Assembly: GCA_003164925.1 (NCBI GenBank)
Contig: PLRV01000088.1
Span: forward strand, 1 to 39,804
Direction: 5' to 3'
Length of the DNA stretch: 39,804 nucleotides
Source of the DNA: Caulobacteraceae bacterium
Lineage (GTDB): Bacteria > Pseudomonadota > Alphaproteobacteria > Caulobacterales > Caulobacteraceae
Position 1 is the first letter of the stretch, and each line of letters starts with the position of its first letter. Below the pieces are notes generated by a model. That model was given only the letters and a program-made list of their open reading frames with translations. It was not told the origin of the DNA and did not search any database. Below are positions 24,569 through 33,341 of this stretch, piece after piece. The translations under genes were made by a program, and so were the position numbers.

Positions 24569-24907
24569 ATGAATCGATGGTCGGTTATAGCGATATTCTT
24601 TGTTTCAGCCATTTCTGCTTGCTATTTAATATCGAAGTTATATTTTTTAGAGAATAAAAGCTATTCTATAGCATATTCCATGATCGGAAAATCTAATAAA
24701 ATATCGTCAGAAACTGGCGGTATAAGAGACATTAGTTTGAACTTGATCAAATCGAGCCTGTCTGAGTCTAAAGCCTCTGGCCGAGCAACGCTCTGCCTGC
24801 AGGTGCTCGGAGAGAGACAGAACCGGGACGTGACGGTGAATTTGCAAAAGCGCGACGGCGCCTGGAGTGTCGTTTCCGCCGCCATGGGCGGCGAACAATT
24901 GCGATAG
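24569..24907 (+). CDS. Coa1-like membrane-anchored small protein
   Basis: The 112-residue protein has one N-terminal membrane helix (residues ~5-25) and a soluble domain. Its pattern, YSMIGKSNKISSETGG, then ASGRATLCLQVLGERQNRDVTVNLQKRDGAWSVVSA, resembles the cytochrome oxidase assembly factor Coa1/Tim21-type fold, where small anchored proteins end with strands like (V/T)V...KRDG.W.L. The first two-thirds of the gene is markedly AT-rich (ATA, TTA and AGA codons) compared with its neighbours, suggesting recent transfer. The ATG at 24569 is chosen because the membrane helix follows directly; an upstream frame to 24515 adds a non-hydrophobic stretch. Confidence 0.55.
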   Translation: MNRWSVIAIFFVSAISACYLISKLYFLENKSYSIAYSMIGKSNKISSETGGIRDISLNLIKSSLSESKASGRATLCLQVLGERQNRDVTVNLQKRDGAWSVVSAAMGGEQLR

Positions 24908-24969
24908 AGCCTATCCGGCGAAAGAGTGGGGGCTCCGCTCGAATAAGCGCTAATTATTTGATTTTCCGT

Positions 24970-25023
24970 CAGATTCGAATATGCGGAGCCTGATTCAGGC
25001 TTCAAGGTGAAGCCATTGGGCTA
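24970..25023 (+). repeat. Two-hairpin intergenic repeat, diverged partial copy 3
   Basis: The sequence from AGATTCGAATAT onward aligns with the linker and hairpin 2 of the other copies. The inner stem GACTTC/GAAGTC has become GGCTTC/GAAGCC, keeping the pairing, and the outer stem is kept with two wobble pairs (AGCCTGAT with ATTGGGCT). Two GANTC sites (24972, 24992) remain at matching positions. Hairpin 1 is not recognisable. It lies between convergent genes, eight bases from the purD stop. Confidence 0.65.
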
Positions 25024-25030
25024 TGCCGAT

Positions 25031-26299
25031 CTAACCTAAGGCGCGCCAGCCGATGTCCCGCCGAAAAAAGCCGCCCGGCCAATCGATGGCGTCCACCGCC
25101 GCATAGGCCCGTTCGCGCGCCTCCTTGAGCGTCCGTCCCCGGGCGCAGACATTGAGCACTCGTCCGCCGGCCGCGATTAAGGCGCCGTCCCCATCACGCT
25201 CGGTTCCGGCCTGGAACACCACCACGTCTTCGCCGAAATCCTGATCGGCGCCCTTGATGACCGTTCCGGTCTCCGGCGCCTCCGGGTAGCCCTTGGCCGC
25301 GAGCACCACGCATATCGCCGCTTCCTCGCGCCACAGGGGCGCGTCCAGCTCACCGAGCCGCCCGGTCGCCGCGCCCATCAAATAGGGCACGATGTCGCTC
25401 TTCAATCGCAGCATGAGAGCCTGACACTCCGGGTCGCCGAAGCGGGCGTTGAACTCCACCAGCTTGGGGCCGCTCTCGGTCAACATCAGCCCGGCATAAA
25501 GCACGCCCCGATAGGGCCGCCCTTCGGCCGCCATGCCGCTGACTGCCGGATCGATCAGGGTTCGGCGAGCCTGCTCGGTCAGCTCCGGCGTCAGCACAGG
25601 CGGCGGCGAGTAGGTTCCCATACCGCCGGTATTGGGACCCTTGTCGCCATCGTAGGCGCGTTTGTGATCCTGCGCCGCGCCGAACAGCAGCGCCGTGGCG
25701 CCGTCGCTGAGGGCGAACAGCGAAGCCTCTTCACCGGCCATGAACTCCTCGATCACGACCCGCGCGCCGGCTTGGCCGAACTTGCCGCCGAGCATGTCGT
25801 CGATGGCCCCCTCGGCTTCTTGGCGGGTCTCGGCGATCACTACGCCCTTGCCGGCCGCCAGACCGTCGGCCTTGATCACGTAGGGCGGCTGGAACCGGCC
25901 CAGGAACGCCTTCGCGGGCGCCGTGTCCTCGAAGACGCCGAACGCGGCGGACGGCAATCCGCGCCGCTCGGCGAAGGCCTTGGAAAACGCCTTGGAGGTT
26001 TCCAGCTTCGCCGCCCGTTCTGTGGGGCCGAAACAGGGGATGGCCAGGTCCTCCAAGCGGTCCGCCAAGCCCAACTCCAGCGCGCTTTCCGGGCCCACCA
26101 CCACCAGATCCGCGGCGATCTCCTGCGCCAGGGCCACCAGACCCGCAACGTCCGTCGCCTTGACCGGGCGGGTCTCGCACAGCGCGGCGATGCCGGGATT
26201 GCCGGGCGCGGCCACCAAGCGTTTAAGCAGCGGGCTCTGGGCGATTTTCCAGGCCAGGGCGTGCTCGCGCCCGCCCGATCCGACGAGAAGGATGTTCAT
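25031..26299 (-). CDS. purD: Phosphoribosylamine-glycine ligase
   Basis: PurD makes glycinamide ribonucleotide from phosphoribosylamine, glycine and ATP, the second step of purine synthesis. The 422-residue protein starts with [18 protein letters not shown], and shows [15 protein letters not shown] and [13 protein letters not shown] of the ATP-grasp domain, [17 protein letters not shown], the [11 protein letters not shown] metal-site motif, and the ending RRDIGWRAL. The ATG at 26299 matches the family start. Divergent from xseA across 93 bases; the long plus-strand open frame running through it is antisense noise. Confidence 0.97.
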   Translation of the reverse strand: MNILLVGSGGREHALAWKIAQSPLLKRLVAAPGNPGIAALCETRPVKATDVAGLVALAQEIAADLVVVGPESALELGLADRLEDLAIPCFGPTERAAKLETSKAFSKAFAERRGLPSAAFGVFEDTAPAKAFLGRFQPPYVIKADGLAAGKGVVIAETRQEAEGAIDDMLGGKFGQAGARVVIEEFMAGEEASLFALSDGATALLFGAAQDHKRAYDGDKGPNTGGMGTYSPPPVLTPELTEQARRTLIDPAVSGMAAEGRPYRGVLYAGLMLTESGPKLVEFNARFGDPECQALMLRLKSDIVPYLMGAATGRLGELDAPLWREEAAICVVLAAKGYPEAPETGTVIKGADQDFGEDVVVFQAGTERDGDGALIAAGGRVLNVCARGRTLKEARERAYAAVDAIDWPGGFFRRDIGWRALG

Positions 26300-26392
26300 G
26301 GCTCGCCTGTGGCGCGCGCCGCGAGGAAGGTCAATCCCCGCACCCATTACGCACCCCTGCCGCGACTCAGGTCGAGCGCCTATGTTGAACTC

Positions 26393-27907
26393 ATGACCGA
26401 CGTGGACCTCACGCACCAGACAGCGTCTGCCCCAGGCGGCAACGCCGAACCCTATTCCGTCTCCGAGCTCGCCTTCGCCCTGAAGCGCACCCTGGAGTCG
26501 GCCTATGGCTTCGTGCGCCTGCGTGGGGAGCTGAGCAAGGTGACCCGCCACGCTTCAGGCCACATCTATCTGACGATCAAGGACGACAAGGCCGCCATCG
26601 ACGGCGTGATCTGGAAAGGCCGTAGCCTGCAATGCCGGCCGGAGCAGGGTCTGGAGGTGATCGTCACCGGCAAGGTGACCACCTATCCGGCCTCCTCCAA
26701 GTACCAGCTCGTCATCGACAGCATGGAGCCGGCCGGCGTTGGCGCCCTTTTGGCCCAGCTCGAGCGGTTGAAGGCCAAGCTGGCGGCTGAGGGTCTGTTC
26801 GATCCGGCGCGCAAGCGGCCCCTGCCCGCCATGCCCGCAACCATCGGCGTCATCACAAGTCCGACCGGAGCCGTGATCCGCGACATTCTCCACCGCATTC
26901 GCGAGCGCTGGCCTTGCCGGGTTGTGGTTTGGCCGGTGGTGGTCCAGGGCGAGGCCGCGGCGGCCCAGGTCGCGGGCGCCATCGCCGGCTTCAACGCCCT
27001 GAGCGCCGGGGGCTCGATCCCGCGGCCAGACGTCCTGATCGTCGCGCGCGGCGGGGGTTCGGTGGAGGACCTGTGGCCCTTCAATGACGAAGGCTTGGCG
27101 CGGGCGGCCGCCGCCAGCGCCATTCCCCTGATTTCGGCGGTGGGCCATGAGACCGATACGACTCTGATCGATTTCGTTTCCGACCGACGCGCGCCGACCC
27201 CGACGGCCGCGGCGGAAATGGCGACGCCCGTGCTTGCGGAGCTGAGAGCCGGCCTGGCCGATAGTCAGCGTCGCTTGGCGCGCGTGGGCGGACGCATGCT
27301 GGAGGACCGGCGCAACCGGCTGGCCGCCGCTGCGCGCGGCCTGCCGCGACCGGCGGATATCCTGGCCCTGGCCTCGCAAAGGTTCGATATCGTCGCGGGG
27401 CGCCTCTCAGCCGCCATCGAGCGCAACACTCAGGTCCACGCCCAAGCCCTAACGGGAACGGCCGCCCGTTTCACCCTGTCGCTGCTTGAGCGCCCGCGCC
27501 GATTGAAGAGCGAACGGCTGGCCGAATTATCGCGCCGCTTCGCCCTGGCTGCTCGGCGCGTCCCAGAACGGGCCACGCAAAACGCGCGCCTGCCGATGCT
27601 GGGTCATAGGCTCTCGACCGCCCTCGCCCGACGCCTGGCGACAGCGCGTGATCGCTTGATCCAGCTCGACAAGCTGCGGCTGTCGCTGGACCCGAATCGT
27701 CCCCTTGCGCTCGGCTTCGCCCTGGTTCGTCGACCGGACGGCTCGATCGTGCGCGAGGGTTCGGCGCTCAAGCCTGGCGAGGCGGTGAACCTCAAGTTTG
27801 CCGACGTCGAACGTGCGGCGGTGATCGGAGGGACATCGACAGCGCCGCCGCCGCGCGGCAAATCTGCGACCAACCCGCCCGGTCCGGGTCAAGGCGATTT
27901 ATTTTGA
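26393..27907 (+). CDS. xseA: Exodeoxyribonuclease VII large subunit
   Basis: XseA forms exonuclease VII with several XseB subunits and degrades single-stranded DNA in repair. The 504-residue protein has the N-terminal OB fold ([30 protein letters not shown], then GHIYLTIKD), and the catalytic domain with [36 protein letters not shown], and [28 protein letters not shown]. The following ~200 residues are a charged helical region typical of the subunit. No xseB is in the window. The DUF2093 gene follows 25 bases later. Confidence 0.96.
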   Translation: MTDVDLTHQTASAPGGNAEPYSVSELAFALKRTLESAYGFVRLRGELSKVTRHASGHIYLTIKDDKAAIDGVIWKGRSLQCRPEQGLEVIVTGKVTTYPASSKYQLVIDSMEPAGVGALLAQLERLKAKLAAEGLFDPARKRPLPAMPATIGVITSPTGAVIRDILHRIRERWPCRVVVWPVVVQGEAAAAQVAGAIAGFNALSAGGSIPRPDVLIVARGGGSVEDLWPFNDEGLARAAAASAIPLISAVGHETDTTLIDFVSDRRAPTPTAAAEMATPVLAELRAGLADSQRRLARVGGRMLEDRRNRLAAAARGLPRPADILALASQRFDIVAGRLSAAIERNTQVHAQALTGTAARFTLSLLERPRRLKSERLAELSRRFALAARRVPERATQNARLPMLGHRLSTALARRLATARDRLIQLDKLRLSLDPNRPLALGFALVRRPDGSIVREGSALKPGEAVNLKFADVERAAVIGGTSTAPPPRGKSATNPPGPGQGDLF

Positions 27908-27932
27908 GCCGGCGCGGAGTTACATTGACCCC

Positions 27933-28163
27933 ATGAACGCTCACGATCGCGCCTTGCCCGGCGCCCGCTCCGAAGAGGCCAAACTTCACTACGGCGATGG
28001 TGAATACGCCATCCTCAAGCCGGGCCGCTATGTCGTCTGCGCCGTGTCCGGTCAGGCCATTCCGCTGGAAGCCCTGCGCTATTGGAACCCCGTGCTGCAG
28101 GAAGCCTACGCCGGCCCCGAGGAAGCGCTCCAGCGCTGGCGGGAGCTGAATCCTAAGGCCTGA
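27933..28163 (+). CDS. DUF2093 family small protein
   Basis: The 76-residue protein matches DUF2093: AKLHYGDGEYAILKPGRYVVCAVSGQAIPLEALRYWNPVLQEAYAGPEEA. The family is limited to Alphaproteobacteria and is usually coded next to lpxK or xseA; it has no known function. Probably co-transcribed with xseA, 25 bases upstream. An AACCCT/AGGGTT hairpin lies downstream near 28179-28195 but without a T-run. Confidence 0.88.
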   Translation: MNAHDRALPGARSEEAKLHYGDGEYAILKPGRYVVCAVSGQAIPLEALRYWNPVLQEAYAGPEEALQRWRELNPKA

Positions 28164-28257
28164 TCTAAACGCGTCGATAACCCTTTGTCAGGGTTTGGTG
28201 AACAATGTTCTTCAACATCCATATCGAATCGGCAGAGCTACGGAGGGTGGCTGGTAT

Positions 28258-28770
28258 ATGAGCGGTCAATTCTCCAGCCTCAAGATTCTTGTGGCGGACG
28301 ACAACGCCAACGTCCGGTCGCTCGTCGCTGCGGTCCTGGCCGGCCTTGATATAATTCACGTGCATGAATGCCGCGACGGCGCTCAAGCCCTGGACTTCGT
28401 GAAACGCGAGCCGGTCGATATCGCCATAGTGGACTTCCACATGGAGCCCGTTGACGGGGTGCAATTCACCAAACTGATCCGCAAAGGCCCGGATAGTCCC
28501 AATCCCATGTTGCCGATCATCATGCTCACCGGCTCCGGGGAAAAGACCCGCGTGTTCGAGGCTCGCGACGCGGGAGTCACGGAATTCATCGTCAAGCCGA
28601 TGACCACTCGAGCCCTCTACGACCGCATCAACGCCGTGGTCTTTCGGCCTCGGCCCTTTGTCCGCTCCGCGATCTATTTCGGTCCCTGTCGTCGGCGTCG
28701 ACAGGACCCCGCTTTCACTGGCCCCTTCCGGCGATCAGCCGATGCGCAGGCCCGCAAGGTTACTCGTTGA
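28258..28770 (+). CDS. Single-domain response regulator
   Basis: A CheY-like receiver of 170 residues without an output domain. Acidic pocket residues D14 and D15 (ILVADDNANVR), phospho-acceptor D59 (IAIVDFHM), T91 (IIMLTGSGE) and K103 (FIVKPM) are all present. The tail FRPRPFVRSAIYFGPCRRRRQDP resembles the basic tail seen in a group of alphaproteobacterial receivers (FVR...YFGPDRR). No histidine kinase is adjacent, so the partner is unknown. GGAGG (28242-28246) lies eleven bases before the ATG, further than usual. The 3' end overlaps lpxL-like by 11 bases tail to tail. Confidence 0.88.
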   Translation: MSGQFSSLKILVADDNANVRSLVAAVLAGLDIIHVHECRDGAQALDFVKREPVDIAIVDFHMEPVDGVQFTKLIRKGPDSPNPMLPIIMLTGSGEKTRVFEARDAGVTEFIVKPMTTRALYDRINAVVFRPRPFVRSAIYFGPCRRRRQDPAFTGPFRRSADAQARKVTR

Positions 28771-29677
28771 AAGAGGTGTAGGCCTCCGTCGGCCACCGTT
28801 TGTGCACCCAGAACCACTCTTCGGGCCGCTCGCGGATACGCTCCTCGATGAAAGCGTTGATGCGGCGCACGCCGTCCTTGATGTCCCGGCCCCGCTCGCC
28901 CGAGCGCTCAAGCACGATCGGCTCGTGGACCACCACCCGGAAACGGGCGCCGCCCATCCTCTGCACTGACATGGGCTGGATCACCCCTGACGAGCGCAAG
29001 GCCAGGCGTGTCGGACCGGGCGCAGTGTGGGCGAGCACGCCGAAGAATGGCTCCGCCAGTCCGCCGTTGAACTTCTGGTCGTTCATCAGCGCCACCGATT
29101 CCCCACGGCGCAGGGCCTCCAGCACTTCGCGCGACCCGGTTTCGCCCTTGGGCGCGAACAGCTCCACGCCATAACGGGCGCGGTTGGCGATGATGCGCCG
29201 GTCGATGTAGGGGTTGTTGGCGGCGCGGTAGGTCACCTGGCAGCGGACCCCTGCGCGCATGATCACGATGGCCATGACTTCCCAATTGGAAAAGTGGCCC
29301 GAAATGAACACCACCGCCTCTTCGCTCTTGCGGATGGCCTCCAGCCGTTCACCGCCGACCACCTCGATCCGGCCGCTGTCCGGCGTCAAGCGGCCGAGCA
29401 TCTGAAATTCCGCGGCCAGCCGGCCCAGGTTTTCCCACTGCGCGGCCAGAAGGCGCTCGCGCTCGGCCTCGCTCATGTCCGGAAACGCGATCATCAGGTT
29501 GCCCCGCGCGGTCTTGTGCGCGCCAGTGAGCGGACCGATCAGCTTCAGCACCGCGGCGCCGAGCGCCGAAGCGGCGTCAATCGGCAACAGGAACAACAAG
29601 GCCCCCACCAGGTCAAAAGCCAGGGCCTCGATACGCCATGCCAAGTCCTGCGCCGGGGAGGGACGTTTGTCGGGCAT
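28760..29677 (-). CDS. Lipid A late acyltransferase, LpxL/HtrB family
   Basis: These inner-membrane enzymes add secondary acyl chains to lipid A. The 305-residue protein has an N-terminal membrane helix (~18-50) and the catalytic HX4E motif in FISGHFSNWEV (H128, E133). Further conserved parts are YRAANNPYIDR, GGESVALMNDQKFNGGLAEPFFG-like segment RRGESVALMNDQKFNGG, and the ending RPEEWFWVHKRWP. The family includes LpxL, LpxM and glycolipid acyltransferases; which chain is added cannot be told. The substrate pathway is that of waaA and lpxK 5-7 kb upstream. Confidence 0.9.
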   Translation of the reverse strand: MPDKRPSPAQDLAWRIEALAFDLVGALLFLLPIDAASALGAAVLKLIGPLTGAHKTARGNLMIAFPDMSEAERERLLAAQWENLGRLAAEFQMLGRLTPDSGRIEVVGGERLEAIRKSEEAVVFISGHFSNWEVMAIVIMRAGVRCQVTYRAANNPYIDRRIIANRARYGVELFAPKGETGSREVLEALRRGESVALMNDQKFNGGLAEPFFGVLAHTAPGPTRLALRSSGVIQPMSVQRMGGARFRVVVHEPIVLERSGERGRDIKDGVRRINAFIEERIRERPEEWFWVHKRWPTEAYTSFNE

Positions 29678-29780
29678 GGCCTCCTAATAAGCACTGGCTC
29701 TTTCAAGGCAAGAGCTTCGCCTCCGGCGCGAACACGCTGCGGGCGAGCGTGGCGCCGCCTTTGCGGCGAGTTCCGCCATC

Positions 29781-29797
29781 TGTCCCATGCTGGGACA
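29781..29797. promoter_or_regulatory. Inverted repeat upstream of XRE regulator gene
   Basis: TGTCCCATGCTGGGACA is a perfect 7-bp inverted repeat with a 3-base centre, ending 21 bases before the regulator's ATG. Its place and symmetry suit an autoregulatory operator for the XRE protein coded downstream; it could instead form an RNA hairpin in the leader. Confidence 0.5.
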
Positions 29798-29818
29798 CAC
29801 GCCTTAAGGAGACTTTCC

Positions 29819-30202
29819 ATGGCGAACGACATCGACCTTCACCTGGGCAAGCGCCTGCGTCGGCGTCGGCGGCTGCTTGGCCTTACCCAACAACAGCTCG
29901 CTGTGGCCGTCGGCGTGCGCTTCCAGCAGATTCAGAAATACGAATGCGGCGCCAACCGCATCTCGGCCGCCCGCCTTTGGCAGCTGTCCGAAGCGCTGGA
30001 AGTGCCCGTATCCTACTTCTTCGACGGCCTGGCCGAGGCAGTGGAGCGCGCTGGCAACGATCCCTCCGAAGGCGGCGGCGAGATGTTCGCCCGCAAGGAG
30101 ACCCTGGATCTGGTGCGCGCCTATTACCAGCTCGGCGAACGCCCTCGCCGGCGCCTGCTCGATCTGGCCCGCTCGCTCAATGGCGAGATCGACGCGACCT
30201 AG
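29819..30202 (+). CDS. XRE-family transcriptional regulator
   Basis: The 127-residue protein has an N-terminal helix-turn-helix of the Cro/C1 type: LGKRLRRRRRLLGLTQQQLAVAVGVRFQQIQKYECGANRISAARLWQLSEALEVPVSYFFDGL. The rest is a short helical tail with ETLDLVRAYYQLGERPRRRLLDLARSL, likely for dimer contacts. It is a common form in Caulobacterales. AAGGAGA precedes the ATG at 29819. A perfect inverted repeat upstream suggests self-regulation. hisN follows after 58 bases. Confidence 0.9.
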   Translation: MANDIDLHLGKRLRRRRRLLGLTQQQLAVAVGVRFQQIQKYECGANRISAARLWQLSEALEVPVSYFFDGLAEAVERAGNDPSEGGGEMFARKETLDLVRAYYQLGERPRRRLLDLARSLNGEIDAT

Positions 30203-30260
30203 CCTTCGTATGAGCACTCGGCCCTTGGCTTTGAGGTCGAAAAACCTCTAAGCCTTGGCC

Positions 30261-31094
30261 ATGCTCGATTGGCCCCGCAACGCCGCGTCCGACGCTCATC
30301 TCGCCGAGCTGGAGTCATTCCTGCTGGCGTTGAATGCGGCGGCTGCGGAGGTCACCCTGCCCCTGTTCCGTGCGGACCTGGGCATGGAAAACAAGGCCGC
30401 CTCCGGCGAGGCCTTCGATCCGGTGACGGCGGCCGACCGCGGCGCCGAGGCCGCGATCCGGGCCCTGATCTCGGCCCGGTTTCCGGGTCATGGCGTGATC
30501 GGCGAGGAATACGGCGAAGACCGCCCGGACGCCGAATTCGTATGGATCCTGGACCCGGTCGATGGCACGCGGGCCTTCGTCGCCGGCCTCCCGCTGTGGA
30601 CCCACCTGATCGGCCTGCGTTTTCGAGGCGAGCCGTTGCTGGGCCTGATCGGCCAGCCCTATCTAGATGAGATCTATATCGGTTCTCCGTCCGGCTCGCG
30701 CCTTCACGTGCGTGGGCAGACCTTGCCGCTCAAGGTTCGGCCCTGCCCGCAACTGACGGACGCCACAATCGCCTCCACCGACCCGCACGCCTATTTCAAT
30801 GGGGCGGAGCTGGGCGCTTGGAGCCAGGTGCGGGCCGCCGCGCGGCTCGTGCGGCTAGGCGGCGACGCTTATATCTTCGCGCTTCTCGCGGCCGGGCGCA
30901 TCGATCTGGTTATCGAATCCGGTCTGAAGCTGTGGGACATCGATCCCATCGTGCCGGTGATCGAGAACGCCGGGGGTCTGGTGACGGACTGGCGCGGCGA
31001 CAGACTCGGCCGCAGCGGCGGACAGGTCGTGGCGGCCGGCGACCGCTCCTGCCTGGACGAAGCCCTGGTGGCGCTCAGGCGCTCCGCCCGGTGA
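30261..31094 (+). CDS. hisN: Inositol monophosphatase-family phosphatase, likely histidinol-phosphatase
   Basis: The 277-residue protein is a Mg-dependent IMPase-fold phosphatase. Metal ligand motifs are DPVTAADRGAE (53-63), GEEYG (81-85), DPVDGTRAF (98-106) and WDIDP (225-229). The wording DPVDGTRAFVAGLPLWTHLIGL and the absence of CysQ-type features favour HisN, which makes L-histidinol in histidine synthesis, but other substrates (3'-phosphoadenosine phosphate, inositol phosphate) remain possible. The last 20 bases overlap the alpha/beta hydrolase gene on the other strand. Confidence 0.8.
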   Translation: MLDWPRNAASDAHLAELESFLLALNAAAAEVTLPLFRADLGMENKAASGEAFDPVTAADRGAEAAIRALISARFPGHGVIGEEYGEDRPDAEFVWILDPVDGTRAFVAGLPLWTHLIGLRFRGEPLLGLIGQPYLDEIYIGSPSGSRLHVRGQTLPLKVRPCPQLTDATIASTDPHAYFNGAELGAWSQVRAAARLVRLGGDAYIFALLAAGRIDLVIESGLKLWDIDPIVPVIENAGGLVTDWRGDRLGRSGGQVVAAGDRSCLDEALVALRRSAR

Positions 31095-32025
31095 TACGCG
31101 CCGCCAGGGCGTCGAACTCGCTCCAGAACGTCGCCCGCACCGGATCGGTCTCCATCAGGATCTCGTGGAAGGCTTGGGCGATCTCCACATAGCGTCCGCT
31201 CGACGCGGCCTGGGCGAAAGCTCGCCCGTTGGCGCTCAGCACAAGCCGATCCTGCCCTGCGCCGATCACGCTGACCGGCGCCTCCACGGCCGCCGCGCTC
31301 GCGCGCCGCCGCAAAACCGCGCCCGCGCTCAGGGCGTAGTCCAGCCAGCCCCAGGTGGGTCCCCCCAGCGCCAGATCGGGACAGGCCTTGAGCTGGGCCA
31401 TGTAACGGTCATAGCGGATGCGGTCGTGGGTCAGGACGTTGCCTTCGAACGGTTGCGCGAACGGGTCGTAAGTCTGCAGGAGCGCCGCCGACAGGCCGCA
31501 AAGGCACGCCCCACGGGCGATCAAGCCGGCAAGGGGGGGCGGCACGGGAACCGCGCGCAGGCCGATCATGGGCGCGGTGGTGATCACCCCGTCCAAGCGC
31601 CGTTCGCCTCGAACGATGGCCAACAGGACCAGACCGCCGCCCATGGAATGAGCCAGGCTGATCCAGGGCCGTGGCAGGTCGCCCCCCAATCGGTCGAGCA
31701 TCAGGGCGTAGTCCGACAGGAACGGTCCAAAGCCCTTGGCATATCCGCGCAGACGGTCGGGCAGCGCCCGTCCCGATAGCCCCTGGCCGCGCCAGTCATG
31801 CGCCACAACGGTCCAGCCCCGCGCCTGCAACTCGCCCACGACTTCGAAGTATTTCTCAATGGGCTCGGTGCGGCCGGGACTGAGCATCACCGTTCCGCAG
31901 GCCGCGCCCTGGGCGGGGAACAATGCGGCGCGCAGCGGGATCCCGTCTTCCGCCTCGAGCCAGACAGCACGACCGCCCTCGGGAACCGGCGCGTCGGCGA
32001 TCCCGATCAGGGGCGCCGCCTCCAC
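31075..32025 (-). CDS. Alpha/beta hydrolase, lysophospholipase-like
   Basis: The 316-residue protein has the serine-hydrolase fold of the Hydrolase_4/monoglyceride lipase group. The oxyanion-side loop is MLSPGRTEPIEKYFEV, the GxSxG-type elbow is AHSMGG (nucleophile S127), and DWRGQGLSGR follows the third strand. Acid and His are probably in VSVIGAGQDRLV and FHEILMETD near the C-terminus. It likely cleaves lysophospholipids or monoacylglycerols. It is the last gene of a three-gene operon; its GTG start is 4 bases from the SCP2 stop. Confidence 0.85.
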   Translation of the reverse strand: MEAAPLIGIADAPVPEGGRAVWLEAEDGIPLRAALFPAQGAACGTVMLSPGRTEPIEKYFEVVGELQARGWTVVAHDWRGQGLSGRALPDRLRGYAKGFGPFLSDYALMLDRLGGDLPRPWISLAHSMGGGLVLLAIVRGERRLDGVITTAPMIGLRAVPVPPPLAGLIARGACLCGLSAALLQTYDPFAQPFEGNVLTHDRIRYDRYMAQLKACPDLALGGPTWGWLDYALSAGAVLRRRASAAAVEAPVSVIGAGQDRLVLSANGRAFAQAASSGRYVEIAQAFHEILMETDPVRATFWSEFDALAARITGRSA

Positions 32026-32029
32026 CGCC

Positions 32030-32332
32030 CTAGCCCTTGGCCGCCGACAACATCGGCGCCAGCCGCATGGCCACCGCCATGTCGCCGGTCACCCGCATAC
32101 GACCACGCATCAGAGCGCCCATGGGGTCGAGCGCGCCCTTGGCCAGCGCCTCCAGATCGTCCTTGGACACCGAAACGGTGCAGTCTGCGGCACGATCCTC
32201 GTTGCTGACCGTCTGGCCGTCGAAGAACACGAAACCCTCGCCGCGCAAGTCCAGCTTGAGGGTCCTATCCAGGCCGGCTTGGCCTTCCAAGGCGCGCCTG
32301 AACCGCTCGGTGATGTGCTGCAAACTGGCCAT
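32030..32332 (-). CDS. SCP2 sterol-binding domain protein
   Basis: The 100-residue protein consists of one SCP2 domain, a hydrophobic-pocket fold that binds lipids. The conserved ending DPMGALMRGRMRVTGDMAVAMRLAPML is clear, as is ADCTVSVSKDDLEALAKG in the middle. It lies between a methyltransferase-like lipoprotein gene (2 bases upstream) and a lipase-like gene (4 bases downstream), so it may carry or present the lipid substrate of its neighbours. Confidence 0.9.
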   Translation of the reverse strand: MASLQHITERFRRALEGQAGLDRTLKLDLRGEGFVFFDGQTVSNEDRAADCTVSVSKDDLEALAKGALDPMGALMRGRMRVTGDMAVAMRLAPMLSAAKG

Positions 32333-32334
32333 GG

Positions 32335-33237
32335 CTAACCTGGCTTGACAAACCGAAGGGTCATGCGATCGCTTTCGCCGACCGCGTCGTACTTGGCGTG
32401 ATCGAAGCCTGGATTGTCAGGCTTGCCCTTGGGAGCGGACTGCCGCCACGGCGGCAGGGTCCAGGCGCCGAAGGGGTAGGATCGTGTGTCCTTGGGATTG
32501 GCGTTGATCTCGCTGGCCGCGTCGAAGATAAAGCCGGCTTCCTGAGCCAGCCGTTTGACATAAGCCTCCTGGACATAGCCATCCGCCGCCAGGACGTCCT
32601 GCACGCCGCCCGGCTCGGCCCGGCTCTCCTCGACCCCCAGGACCCCGCCAGGCTTGAGCGCGGCATAGGCGTCGCGGAAGGCCTTTTCGGCAATACCGGT
32701 CGCCATCCAGCAAGCGATGTCGCGCGAGAAGATCGCCAAATCCGCGCTGGCGGCCGGGGCGACGGGCCCGCTGGCGGCGCCAAAGGCGGTGATCGAGGGT
32801 TGGCCGTACAGCGCAGGCATGGCGGCGATCTTCTTGGCGTAGGCGTCCGCCAGCCACGCCTCGGCTGGCCGCGCAAGCGCGTCCACCTGGAACTGGGCGG
32901 CGTAGAGCTTGCCGCCGTTCGCCGCCAAATACGGCGCCAGAACTTCCGTGTACCAGCCCGCGCCCGGCCAGAACTCCACCACGGTCTGGTTCGGCTTCAG
33001 GCCCCAGAACTGGAGGGTCTGCTCGGGGTGACGCCAGATGTCGCGCGCCTTATCGGCCTTCGAACGCCAGTCCCCGGCCACGGCCCAGGCCAGGCTGGAA
33101 GGCGCGGGCGCATCGGTCGAGGTCACAGGCGCCTGAGCCGCCGGCGTGGCCGCTTTGCGGCTGCAGGCAGCCAGGGCCAAAGCCATCACGGCAAGGCAGG
33201 CGTTGCGGCGGGAAGGATCAGACAGCCAATCGCTCAT
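32335..33237 (-). CDS. Methyltransferase-like lipoprotein
   Basis: The 300-residue protein resembles the predicted methyltransferase group COG4798. It has a lipoprotein signal with lipobox LAAC (Cys25), so it should be anchored at the periplasmic side, unusual for an S-adenosylmethionine enzyme. The Rossmann segment is VVEFWPGAGWYTEVLAPYLA (a variant of the GxGxG loop), with ALKPGGVLGVEESRAEPGG in the later strand. It may have lost methyl transfer. It heads an operon with the SCP2 and alpha/beta hydrolase genes. Confidence 0.8.
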   Translation of the reverse strand: MSDWLSDPSRRNACLAVMALALAACSRKAATPAAQAPVTSTDAPAPSSLAWAVAGDWRSKADKARDIWRHPEQTLQFWGLKPNQTVVEFWPGAGWYTEVLAPYLAANGGKLYAAQFQVDALARPAEAWLADAYAKKIAAMPALYGQPSITAFGAASGPVAPAASADLAIFSRDIACWMATGIAEKAFRDAYAALKPGGVLGVEESRAEPGGVQDVLAADGYVQEAYVKRLAQEAGFIFDAASEINANPKDTRSYPFGAWTLPPWRQSAPKGKPDNPGFDHAKYDAVGESDRMTLRFVKPG

Positions 33238-33341
33238 CGATATGGGGGCCCGGCGAATGGCTGGGCGACACCCGGGGTCGCTTAGCGCGTGCCGGCCTCC
33301 GGGTCAAAGGCGCCGGAGCACGACGGAACGTCGGCAACCCC

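Noticed and set aside
25664-26392. Plus-strand extension of xseA over purD
   Set aside because: Antisense to a clear purD gene; the XseA family start is at 26393.
28179-28195. AACCCT/AGGGTT hairpin after DUF2093 as terminator
   Set aside because: No T-run follows, and the stem is short; not enough to call a terminator.
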